Below the pieces are notes generated by a model. That model worked only from the letters and a program-made list of their open reading frames with translations, had not been told where the DNA came from and ran no database searches. From Cololabis saira (Eukaryota > Chordata > Actinopteri > Beloniformes > Belonidae), in the NCBI RefSeq assembly GCF_033807715.1, contig NC_084592.1, positions 25,020,001-25,084,000 of the forward strand: 64,000 nt of DNA, given 5' to 3'. Of this stretch, positions 12,401 to 24,049 are shown piece by piece. Both the position numbers and the translations under genes were made by a program. Positions within the stretch are counted from its first letter, which is position 1. Every line of letters starts with the position of its first letter.

Positions 12401-13020
12401 GGAAAACCAGGACGCTATTACCCTGCTTCTTTTAACCAGACAGGTCAGTTGAGGACTTTTCTAAGTCAGCACAATTACAATGGTGTTCTCGCAGGAATTG
12501 CCCATGTGGTTCTGCCCCTGGCATGCAATTGACTGTGGATGGATAGGACAAGAAAAGAGATGGGAGGACAGTGGAAGTTTAAGACTTGGTGGGCTGGCAA
12601 ATGGAGCAGAATCTGAATGGTGCCTGAGTACTCTTGCAGACAGGCTGGCACCTCTAATCTAGCCCAACATTACTACCAACCTCCACCAGTTGTATTTCAA
12701 GTCATCCTTTGTTGCTCCATCAAGCCAATTGCATACCGTTGCAATAGACCACAACAGACCAAACCTTGCATAATGGTAACACAACTAAGACATTAAGTGC
12801 ATCATACACATTCAAAAATATGGAGTAATAATGAAATGTCGGTAAACTAAGCTAATTAGCTCTTGGAATCCTGATAAAGCTTAGTATGATGGCTGATTTA
12901 ATCAGTACCTTTGACAGCATTTAAAGACAGAATTGTAGACACTATTAAAAATATGTACATGTCCACCACAACCTGCATCATTCAAGGTTTATATAGTTGG
13001 TTGAGTACGCTATTTTGTGT
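9440..13020. other. non-coding, no gene seen
   Basis: Mostly unique AT-rich sequence. The longest frames (minus 11694-12074, 126 codons; minus 11144-11476, 110 codons) have no recognisable domain and no splice context. They are probably chance. Confidence 0.55.
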
Positions 13021-13029
13021 GTTTCCATC

Positions 13030-13540
13030 ATAAAAAGGTCCCACACAACCAAACTAAACTGCACCATTTCTGCCCCCCCTTCAGTTGTAGATCCATAGGA
13101 AATTTCAACGGTACAGTTAGGGTGCCGCTTCTGGTGTCACACGAAACAATCCGTTGATTGGCGGACAGAAAAATGTCAGTGCAAATGACAAAAGCAGGCG
13201 CGAAACAAACACAGAGTTGGCATTCGGTTGACCTCAGATGTTTTCTTCTCTTTTCGGCTGTTTTTCTCTTACCTACAAGCTTCTCTGATACAATGTGGCA
13301 TATATTGTACATACAAAGCACCAAAAGCCAAGCAGAACAAAAATGACCTGCTGGATAGCCTCCCTCCTTGTTGTTTGTAGTGTCACGTTTGTTGTGGTCG
13401 CACTAGTATGATACTACAATAGGCATTTGGTCTAAACCATGCCAAGTGGGTGGTAAACGCTCACCTGAAGTGGCTGGACCATTCTAATTCTTCCGAACCA
13501 TACCGGCCCGGATCCAACCGCTCAGTGGGAACAGGCTTTA
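13030..13540. repeat. possible decayed DNA-transposon repeat
   Basis: Contains GTTGATTGGCGGACAGAAAAA and, at the far end, ATACCGGCCCGGATCCAACC followed by GCTCAGTGGGAACAGGC, phrasing typical of non-autonomous fish DNA repeats. No clear terminal repeats or target duplication. The 98-residue minus-strand frame here has no recognisable domain. Confidence 0.3.
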
Positions 13541-14202
13541 TGTAAACAAGCAACCAAACAACCAAACAACCACACACACACACGTGGTAGTATACCAGGT
13601 GAACCCAATATATGTAGTGTATCATTCAGTTTTCTTCGATTTGTTAGTATGAATATATTTTTGCATGTCAGGTCATCAATACATTTATAAATAGAACACA
13701 TTCCAAAAAATGAAAATACAAATGAAGATTGCCAGAATGCCAGTAAAGGAAGGACAGGATTTAAAAACAACAAAGAAAACCCATTTATAAAATGTTTAAC
13801 ATCAATGATTCTCTAATATTATTAAATAATATAATTAATGAATATTAATCATTTTATTAATTAATGCATATTCCCTTGGTAAGTATCACATCTGTGATGG
13901 TAGCATCCATGAAGAACAGAACATTAAGATTTTAGGGGAACATATGCTGCCTTCAAAAACACATATTTTCCAGGGATGTCAGTGCCTTTTCAACAAAACA
14001 ATGCAAAACCAGATTTTGCCCATACAGTATTACAAAGGCATGTATGAGGAATGAGATGATATGGGAACTGGACTGGCCTGTCTGCAGTCCAGGCGTGTCC
14101 CCGGTACAAAATCTATGCAGAAATTTAGAATGAAAATTGTGATGACAATCCTGTAGTCTTGCATACCTCAAGATGTGAATAAAAGGCCTTGATGCTTGGC
14201 AT

Positions 14203-15520
14203 CCTTAAAGCTATGTAACTATGTAACTTTTCCACCTTAATATCATATTTCCAGAGTCATTGTGATGGTACATCAACTTCCAACAGGTTTAATGACACCT
14301 CTGTCATGGTCTGGGGGGGTCTGTATCACCTTCACTGGCACTATGTAACTTTGAGGAGCATGGTAGGAACCCTGCCACACTAAAAAACTACACATTTTTA
14401 CGGCTTTGACTGCTTTACGGCATACGTCACTTCCTCCTCCTTCCCGATTCGTAGTCGAGACGAAAATGGGCGGGGCGTGGAACACAGCTCCGCAGAAGCT
14501 GGAAACCCGTGCTGTGTTGTGGCTGCAGCAGCTCCACACAACAGACGTGGGGAAAAGATTGCTAATGGTTTAACTTTTCACCGCTTTCCTGCTTGGAGGC
14601 AGAACCACGGAGGCCAAGTATCTGATATAACAGAGTAAAAGAGGGAAAGAGTTGTCGGCTCGGTTGGATCGCGGCTGTAACGACCAAACATAACGTTCCT
14701 CAGTAAACAAACAAACACGCACACAGACGGGCGTCGGATCAAAACACGGGTTTATTAAACCACAAACAAACACTCACAGACCGGGGTTGGATCATTCAAA
14801 CGGATTTTATTCCCCACTACTCCAGCTAAACGCAGTTGCTGGCCAGCTCTCTGCGGTGCGATTAATTTTGTTGAGGAAAAAATATTAACTACCGTATTTG
14901 ATTTGTAGCTGCAGAGGAAAAAAATAATCTCACGAGGAAAACAAAAATATTGCTAACGCCTCGAAGCCTCTTCAGCATAATATAGCAGTCAAAAAAAAAA
15001 TAATAGAAAAGTAAGAGTAATACAAAACAAGTACTGTATGTTGTACTATTATACTAATTTATTGAAACACATGGCGAGTCAAACATTTACCAAAGCAGCT
15101 GCCAAACACTCCTAAACAAGGTAGTAAGACGTGGGTTGTGCAGAACTGCGGCAGTAAATCCTTCTAAAGAGCGGCGCTCCGACGAGGAGCTCCATTCTTT
15201 AGTAGGGATTTCATATGGATCCAGACCGTTAATAATCATTATTTTCTCCATATACCGCTCCCTGGCTTCCTTGTTTAAGGTATCCCGGTAAATTCCAGTT
15301 CCTTTCCAGCAGTTTAACATCTTTTTTTTTGTGTTCCGTCTGTTCACTTGGTGAAACAGAAAAGCGCCCCGTCTTCTCTCAAAACAAATGCAGCGACGGG
15401 ACAGTACGCGCTGGTGCTCATGGGAAATGTAGTGTTCTTTCTGGTAAAGCACTACCGCTTTTGTCCAAAAGATGCCGCCAAACTCAGAAAAGCTGAAAGT
15501 TATGTTGTGCTGCTTTAATG
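14203..15520 (-). mobile_element. non-autonomous ISL2EU/YqaJ-exonuclease-type DNA transposon relic
   Basis: The ends are loosely inverted: CCTTAAAGC...AACTTT at 14203-14230 pairs with the complement of AAAGTTATG...GCTTTAATG at 15497-15520. The minus strand encodes a partial protein (15087-15452) resembling the start of the YqaJ/SWIM-type second ORF of fish ISL2EU-like elements. The rest (14380-14830) is CpG-bearing sequence with no coding potential. Boundaries are approximate and the superfamily call is from memory of motif style, not a search. Confidence 0.5.
15087..15452 (-). pseudogene. N-terminal fragment of an ISL2EU-type transposon ORF2 protein
   Basis: A 121-residue frame on the minus strand. 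The stretch LNKEARERYMEKIMIINGLD followed by PYEIPTKEW resembles the conserved opening of the YqaJ-like exonuclease protein carried by some fish DNA transposons (ARxRYxEKLxxIxGxDPYxxPxxxW pattern). The frame ends in unrelated sequence where the LPxVxxxDIVNYL block would be expected, so no SWIM finger or nuclease core is present. It is either transposon debris or an exon fragment; no independent gene is supported. Confidence 0.45.
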
Positions 15521-15529
15521 TGTTATAGA

Positions 15530-18500
15530 AGTGAATGGCAAATCATCCAACTCTTTATGATTAGGTTCCACATTAAACACTTAACCTGTTTCAGATTTTC
15601 ATTGTGTCTAAAACCATTTTTTTTAACAGTTGTAATTGTAAAAACATAAAGGTTTGAACATATATGACTTTAATAAAAGAACGCGCTTCATCCATAGCTG
15701 AAGTTTAAGCGAAAAGGTTTAGAAATCAATCTCAAGCTTAGTAACTAATTTCATAGTGCCAACTGTGTGAGATGTCATATTTTGTGGTGTGTCAAATCAG
15801 CTGAAATGAGGGAAGCTGTAAGTGCATTTATGTTTGATGTATCCCTGGTTATTCTCTCTACTGACCTGAGATATAATCAGCTAAAAAAAGCTGTGTAGAT
15901 TGTTAAACAAAAGAACGTATTTGGCTTTTGGCCAGCCTCAATTATTAACAACTGGATGTAGAAGTAGAGATGCATAAATCACCTCCCTTATCATACTGAA
16001 CTGAGATGTCCCAACTCGAACATTGATTTTCTTAAATGTTCAGAGAAAGTGGTCATTCGAGTTCAAGGTATACTGCTGATGTTAAGTATGTGTGTCAGAG
16101 TAACTGTGCCACTGGGCCTGTGTCACAATGCTTCAGAGATTAATAAAAGCATGTGTGTGCATATTAGGTGGATTACACATGCATGCCTTTGACCCACAGG
16201 CAAATTCACTATATTCTGTGCTTACACATGCATAATAATTGTTGAACTTATTCTCTGTTTGTGCTTCCCATTCTCAGTTGTTGCCCCATGTCAGGAAATA
16301 TATGCACAATGAATAAAGCAACAAAAAAGCATTCTTAAGAAGAAAAACTGCAGTTTTATTCCAGTGAACAGAACCCTTAACTTGGAAATGACTGAATATG
16401 AACACGAACACTTTGGATTAAATTCAAAGAAAACTCTGAACATAGATTTTTGATCTAAACTCTCTCAGCTTTCTTTGCAGTGCCAACTGCTTACCTGAAA
16501 AGGCAACTAATCATCCATAGAAGCATGGAAGGCAATGAAAAAATATGCCCTAATTGGGCACAGTTGCTGTAATTTTCATGTTTGTTTGTGCCTTGCAATT
16601 AAAAAGATCTTAGCAGGCTCTTGGACTGTATAGGTTGTTTTCGAGGAAGGCTGCCTGCTTCATGCTTGAATCACAGTGTATTGAAACCATCCATATATTA
16701 GAATTGATCAAAGACTTTCTTCCCGAATAGTGAAGATGAGCAGCTATAATTCATTTCTGCATTCATCTGAATAAAATGAAAACTCAAAGACTCCCCTCAT
16801 AAGCGTCGAGCTCTCATGAACGTTGATGGGAAAGTGGTGTGATGAGTCTTTTCATGGAAATGTTCATAACGCCACAGAGGTTAGTGCCAGAATTATGCCC
16901 ATTGATGAATTCTTATGATGAGATTCAGAAACAGCTGGCTGGGCAGACTAATTTTTGGGGCTGTTGCGGTCTCGATAGTTTCTGCGGTCTGTGAAAGTGG
17001 CGAGGGCTCACAGAAATGTGAGGCAGAGACGGGGAGCATGGGACACAAGAGTCAAGGTGAAGTTCATCTCTGAAATCTCTCCATTACTGAAACAAGCACA
17101 GTGGTTCAGTCTACAGCTATCTTAGCAATTATAGCAGTTTCCCACGGGCTCCAGCAAAGTGCCTGTTAGCTAATATGCTAATGAAGACAAATGGAGGTAA
17201 TCCCTCTGTTCTCAGGATGTCTTTGTAGAAGAAAAAGTGAGCTGGAGAGACACAGAAAGAGAGATGGTGACAGCTAAACACAGTCAGAGGATAATGAAAT
17301 GTGTATTCGAATGGGTTTGCTTCACAAGAGCAAAAAAGAGACTGAGTCTTGAGGCAGCCTTCTTATTTGTTTGTTAGAGCATGTAAATCCCTCCCAAGAG
17401 CGCTTAAGAATGTCTGAAACAAGACAGGAAGAGCTTTAGACGCTCTTCATAGGAAAGCCCGCCCATGCGACGGCTGATGAGGGTTTTACCGCTCAGTATT
17501 TTGGTTGGATGTAGACGATGTGTGTCATAAAGCAAAGCAGCATAATGGCATAGGGCCCATTACACATGGTATTTAGAGATTAGACTAACACTGTGGCTTT
17601 TGCGGTCAGAGTTGTGCTGATGGCAACCATGTGTTCATGAGGATGTTCATATTTAGGTCTGTGCTGACAAATAATGAGCTAATGGATGCCAGCATACCTG
17701 TTGCATGATGGGGCGCCGTGTGGGTTTTACGGGAACCGGGTTGGGGAATGATGAACAATGATCAAATACCCTTGCCTCATTTAGATTTGTCCTGTGGCTC
17801 TCAAGTTCTCACATGTCAAGGCAAACAGAGCGCCACTGATTTCAGGAATGGAAACTTAAGTGATCAGGTATTGTCTCCTAGAGCTTCTGCAAAGACACTG
17901 AGCACCGTAGAGAAGACACCGCTTGTCCTTTCAGGTGCTATTGTAACCGCAGCTGGAGGAGAGCGAACACACCCAACCCTGACTGTGGGAAAGTGATACA
18001 ATGCCTTGTTTTTTCATACTTGGTGGCTTTTGTCTGAGTGTGCAAGTTTATTTGATGAGCAAGCAATTTGAGCATTGCCAGCAATATATAATCATGAACA
18101 TGACAACCTCTTATTATGAGTTGATGTGATTATTTTCACCTGAACAAACAATACCCCGGTCAGAGAGGGACACAATTGTTCACTTGCTCACATCAGCAAC
18201 TTTGCATCAGTGTCCTCAAACGTTTCACTTGTGCATTCTCTAACACAGTTTGAGCAAATATAGTTTCTATATAAGCATTTTAATGGTCCATAAGCTCCTT
18301 GTAAATGTGTGTTTATTACTGCACCCAAAGCACAATCCAATACATAAAAATATGGGTTTATTCCCATAATAAAGCGGTCTGAAGCCAATAACATCTAAAA
18401 TTAGCCATATTTCTGTTCTTTGGTTGTTTCAAAAGAGAGAAAAATTAACATCTGCCTCTATGGCTCTCTTTAAACATATTACACACCAAGGAAAACATTT

Positions 18501-21120
18501 CTTAACACCACTTCATAGCTTGAAGCAGTTAAACTGGCTAGTGGTGGAAAGGTTGTGACTAATGAATAACTGCAATGGAGGAAATGTTTAGCTACGCTTA
18601 CAGTAGGCTTGTAATTTTCTGAATTTGCATAGAAGCACACTCAAGAGTGTTGCCACAAACAAAACAACATTCCAGCGAGACTTCCACGATGGATTTAGCC
18701 TGGACACTCGTGAAGTCTCAACACAAGGCCTCGCTAATGCAGCTGGGATTAAAGTGCGCACCACGCCCGTAGCCTTGGTTTTCGCCGTCTCTGCCAAAAT
18801 GTTTGTAGCTGCACAAGCAGGACTAAAAGCAGATGACAGAAACATAGAAATCCTCATACCGATAGTTTACAATATTATGCAAAGACAATAGAGTTTTGCA
18901 CTAAAACCTGTTCTGTTTTAGCTATGACTTAAGAGCTGCTTACCCTCAAAGCACCATTTGTTTTACATTATCCATCGGAAACACATAAATCCTAACATTG
19001 CTCTGTCTGCAGAACTCCTCCGTATCAAACATTTTTACTTTAGAAATAAATCCGACATATACCCTTAATATAAATGATCTTTTGGAAAGCCTATAATGAG
19101 TAGGTGTTGAAATAATGATATTTATGCAATATAATTAGCATGTTCATGAAACTATTCAGTCTCACTCGCTTCTCCAGCTGCTTTTCTGACTCTCTCTCTC
19201 CCTTTTGCTCAACAGCTTGACAATCACTCCTGTAAATTTAACAACGGGCATGATTAATGAAAGAGGGGAAAACCTTGTTTTGTAGATTTGGCACGGAGCA
19301 GGTAACAAGTGTGGGATACACGCTTTCTGACCCTGTGGCATCTTCCATTTTGTCTCCCCTTCCTCTCCCGCAGCACCAGATGTAAACTCAGAAGTCTGTT
19401 GCTTTTTCCTTTTTGCGGATGCTAACAGTGGCTGGATGTTTATGCTCACCTCGAAAGCACGCTGCATATATGCATGATGTGCAAATAAACATATGCGTAC
19501 ATGTGCGCACATCTGCGTATGTAAACGAGCATCCAGGAGAAAGAAAGACGAAAAAAAGAAAGTGCAGTCTAGACAGCACAGATGCACCCAATGAGAGCGA
19601 GAGGTCTGCTGAGCCACCGGCCAATTAGCTGCTATTGTGGAAGCAGTGCCATGCTGACACACACAAGCACACACAACTTCAGGGCCTGTCCTCCGTCTGT
19701 ATAATTAAGATGCTTTTCTCCTGAATATTTTAGCTGAGCGTCTCTGCAACAGTGCAGCCGCAGACCTGAGACATTTCCCAAGAAAGAAGATGCTCTCAGA
19801 GTGAAAAATATTCCTTCAAAACTGTTTTAATGGTTTGTGTGTAACAATTAATACTTTTACACTAACTGACGCATTAAAAACACACCGATATCCTCTCCCA
19901 ACTTTGTGGTGTTTTTTTTCAACGTCATGTATTAGTAAGATGCAACATTTTGCCTACCTTTTCCCACTGAAGTTACTTTATGGATTAAAAATACTAAAAG
20001 TGAACCACGATTGGCCAGGAGCGTTCCTGCCATGGTTTTATTTGGCATTATTTGCATCTTTGTGTGTGTGTACATGGCTCAGTGGGGTGGATGACTTTAA
20101 TCCCGCAGCAGATGGAGGAGGAATAGTATCCAACACAATGCTGGCAGAGTTAACAGCAGAGGGGGTGAGATGGGAGTCAAGAGGCTGTCCTTCAAAGATT
20201 GATGAGAGTTGATTTTGAAACATATTTTTGCACCGGGGCAGAACTCCCTCCCAGAAAACACAATGCCTCCATTCTGCAATTGCTAATTATATCAGGCAGC
20301 ACTTGACCATGACTGCTATGCTGCAACACCATGAAATTAGTTTGTAATTACAGTAAAACTTTCGATCTGGTCATTTGCTTCTGACCATTTTTCTCTCTCT
20401 CTCACTCACTTAAAGTGATTCATTTTCACATTTTAAGAACCAAACTACAAACTATTTCAGTTTTAGAAGAACTGAGTAAGCACAGACCTAAAATTAAAAA
20501 GATCATCGGGTGGTTTTTGAAGATTTATAGGCAACTTCATAAATATCTCCAAACTTTTCTCTCAGCAAAGTCACTTGGGTGTGTATCTGGGTGAATATGT
20601 GTGTGAAAGAGAAAAATCTCAGTTTCTGTCGGCTTGTTTGCTTTCTTGTGTGTCTCCTTGTGATGAAACCTCAATGGCATCGAGGAGACCAAATGTTGTC
20701 TCCTGCCTCTCTAATTACCAGCTCTTATGGTTTAGCTGTGTTTGGTTTGGTTTGCTTTCCACAGTAAATGAACCCTCATGCCTGTCTGTTTTCTTTCAAG
20801 CAATTCTCCGTTTCAGGCTTTACTGGCTCGATGTGTTCCCAGGTAAAAAAGTGTTTTCTTTAAATACTTTTAGGGGAATAATTATTCACACTCAGTGCAA
20901 AAGATAGTTAGTCTATGATAGTTTTTTTCATTTGACCAGCCTTCCCAAGGAAAACAGGGTCTGTCTTTTCTTCTTCTTTTCTGTTCTTTTGTTTGCATAT
21001 TTGTGTGTAAAATGGAAGAAAAAAAATAATTATGTGGGCAAAACTGAAGACCCGCCCCCAACTGCTTCCATACACTTGAAGAGTGTAAGTTATAGCCAGG
21101 TACCGTTGTTCATTACCCCT
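15530..21120. other. non-coding upstream block, no gene seen
   Basis: Few recognisable repeats. Includes the candidate element at 16.7-17.2 kb and a spot at 18588-18891 where both strands are open for nearly 90 codons. No splice-linked coding structure was found. Confidence 0.5.
16700..17220. promoter_or_regulatory. candidate conserved non-coding element
   Basis: About 500 bp free of simple repeats and transposon motifs, with CATTCATCTGAATAAAATG, AATTATGCCCATTGATGAATT and GCTAATATGCTAATGAAG (octamer/POU-like) blocks and no open frame. It stands out from the decayed repeats around it. Conservation must be tested. Confidence 0.25.
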
Positions 21121-21129
21121 TAATGAACT

Positions 21130-22160
21130 TATAATCAGCAGGTGTGTGGGCCTTTATAAGAGTTGACAGTTTGGCTGTTTGCTGGTCAGGTGTGTGTTAA
21201 CATATTGCCAAAAGGGACAGACATAAGCAACTGTTTCAGATTGTTGTGGAGCTTCAGTCTGGAATAGGTGATAAAACAATTTACACACAGCATTCATCAT
21301 TCATCATTCATCATTCTACAGATTACCCACAAGTCACATTCATGACAGTTGCCAGTCTTCTCAAGAGAGCACATCCGAGCAATAAACACAAGGCTAGGTT
21401 GTGTAATGCTCAGAAAATGGAGAAAAAAGGGAGAAAAATCCAAGCACAGTCCTCAATGATTACATTCAATGTTAAAGACTCTGACAGCACAGTTAAACAA
21501 AGATGGAACAAGTGCAGCTTGTTTGGAAGGGTTGCCTGGAGAAAGCCTCTTCTGTCTTAAAACAAAATGGAAGCATGACTGAGTTCTGAAAAACTGCAAC
21601 TGAGCAAACCGCAAGACAATGGGCACATGAGACCAAAGTGGGGTTGTTTGGTCTTAATGCCCAGCTTCGTGTTTGGCAAAAGTCAAATACAGCATCTAGA
21701 CAGAAATACTTCATACCCAATGTCAAGCATGACGGCTGGAGGATGATGACGAGTCGTTTTGCAGTCACAGCACCTTGGAGTGAATGAGTCAATCACAAAC
21801 TCCTGTCTGTATTCTGTCCGACAGCTTAAGCCTGGTCAAAGTTGGGTGGAGTAATGATCCAAAGCACACTAGAAAACCTAGATCAGAATGGCTGAAGGAT
21901 AAAATAATCAAGGTTTTGGAATGGCCCAATCAAAGTCCAGACCACAACCCAACTGCAATGCTGCGGCGAGCTCTGAAGAGAGCTGTGCGTAAGTGAATGT
22001 CCAAAAACCTCAATGAATTGGAGCAATGTTGCATAGGAGAACGGGCCAGAACTTTTCCACAATGATGTGAGAGACTTACAGTCAAACAGGAATCAACTAA
22101 AGCTATTACTGCCACGCACTACTGAATCGTGGGGGTACTTAGATCGGATGATTTCTATGA
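21130..22160 (+). mobile_element. Tc1/mariner-like transposon relic (+ strand)
   Basis: A decayed Tc1-type element. In different frames the + strand shows VKQRWNKCSLFGRVAWRKPLL (21500-21557), VKHDGW (21725-21742, the VKHGGG block) and [16 protein letters not shown] followed by [13 protein letters not shown] (21847-21955, the catalytic DPKHT and WPSQSPDLNP blocks). The DLNPIE catalytic-region motif is altered to DHNPTA, and frames are broken by stops, so it is inactive. A short (CATTCAT)-like expansion lies at 21290-21315. Confidence 0.85.
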
Positions 22161-22182
22161 TATTTTTACGCGAAAAACAGGA

Positions 22183-22400
22183 TTAACACAGGAGGTACTG
22201 CCGTCTGTACATGATTGGTAGCATTTCTGCATCAAACTTTGGGTTGTGAGGTGAGCACCACTCATTACTATGTTTCTTGAGCCATTCCTGAGTGGGGTTT
22301 TTTTGTGTTTGTTTTGTGGCTTGGCAAGGAACGTTGTCCTTCGTGTGGATCCTGCTGTCAGACAATGCTGCTGTCATTACAAGTGAGTTTGTTCAGATGA
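22183..22400 (-). mobile_element. second Tc1-like transposase fragment, opposite strand
   Basis: The minus strand reads KDNVPCQATKQTQKNPTQEW followed by LKKHSNEW, matching the DNAPCH...VQEWFKKH block around the second catalytic aspartate of Tc1/IS630-type transposases. It abuts the + strand relic, so two Tc1 elements lie tail to tail or one has inserted in the other. Confidence 0.6.
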
Positions 22401-23078
22401 GATTGTATATGAAGTAAAATCCAGATGAATACCACGATCAGTGACGATCAGAGTTATTCGCTTCATTTGTCAGTGCCTTTAATATTAAGGTTGATTAACA
22501 GATATTAAAATGAAGTACTCTAAACATATTCTTATTTTCATTTATATTCCTTTGTCACTGAAGGTAACAGTTTAAGATTTTAAAGACTGGAAGCACATTT
22601 TCATATATATTTCTAAATCCCTTAAATGTTGTCCATGTCTCCTGCACCTATTCATGGTCCTTTTTTTTACCTGAACTTAAACATGCAGGGGTTTCTGGGG
22701 TGACATTTGTGCACTTTCATTGCTTGTCATGCACGCTGCCAGCTCCACCGCTGTCAAATGATAAATGTGGCTATTCATTCATGAAAAGATTGTTGTGAGT
22801 TAATATGTTGGACCCAAATGTAACCACTAAAAGCAATTCTAACTTCTTAACAGGAAATCTAGACTAAATAAATGAATAACTAATCTCTGAGTCAAAATTT
22901 TTTAAATTCACGTGTTTATGATATATCTAAGACAAAGCTACAACAGCAGGAAATGCATGGATGCTTCACATTTTGTACTGATGTAAACGCAGTATTTCTT
23001 GCATTTTGATTGTTAACAAATAAATTAACTTGAAGTTGGAAAAAACTAATTGTTTCTTTTATTTCCTTTTTAATCCAG

Positions 23079-23200
23079 TGGCGAGTTGTCCAGGGCGTGT
23101 CCTGCCTCTCGCCTGATGGCAGATGGGGTGGGCCCCAGTCGAACGTACGTATCAAACGTACGAATCCTGAACCTGAAGAAGCAAATAAGGAAGGTTGATA
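23079..23200 (+). repeat. LINE/SINE 3'-tail fragment (L2-like)
   Basis: GGCGAGTTGTCCAGGGCGTG, CCTGCCTCTCGCCTGATGGC and GGGTGGGCCCCAG follow the order of the widespread fish tail whose consensus style is CCTCGCCCGATGxCAGCTGGGATAGGCTCCAG. A GAACGTACG/CGTACGA mini-palindrome has replaced the usual C-rich part. Confidence 0.55.
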
Positions 23201-23815
23201 GTTGTTTGTTTTGTTTTTTTTTTTGTTTTTTTTGCAACTTATCAGATATTAGAAAAAAAAGAAAATCTCTCAAGTTGGAGTTGATTGATTTAAGATATTA
23301 TGTTTCTGTCAAACCTAATCCACCGTTTAACTAGTTATTTACTTCACTGCATTTATCTATCTTGTTTGAGTGTCCTATAGATTTTACCATGAAGCAAGCC
23401 ATGTAAAAAAATTGTTTGTGATTGCAAATCATAGGAAGTCATCCGTTAACTCATAGTGATTATAGGGTGTAGGGACTTACCGCTTTTCTTGATTTATTGA
23501 AGGCGAAAGTCCATTCTCTCATCAGTTGGGAATTATCGTATTTTGTTTCCACTTTCTTCCCGGCCTTAAACGAAATAATCCTGAAAACCCCAGACTGATT
23601 CCCAGCAAGTTTTCCACTTTGATCTCTATCAACCCTTTTCTGCCGAACAATATGAGGTGGATGTGGAAAGAGCGAGCTTGTGGAAGGAGGCCCCTGTTAT
23701 GGGCGATCGGTCAGTCCTATCAGGACTGTCTCTTTGGGTGAGAGGGGCGGATTTGCCTCATGAACCATAACCCAATTAATCATTGGTGCAAATACAGGGA
23801 ACTCTGGGGCACTTG

Positions 23816-23944
<129 letters not shown>

Positions 23945-24049
23945 CAGTTAGACACACTCTACTGGACTTATTCTTCAGATTGGATACCCATGGTACTGGA
24001 CTCAACCTTCCAATTAGCCATGACACATTCCCCTGAAAATGACAAATAA

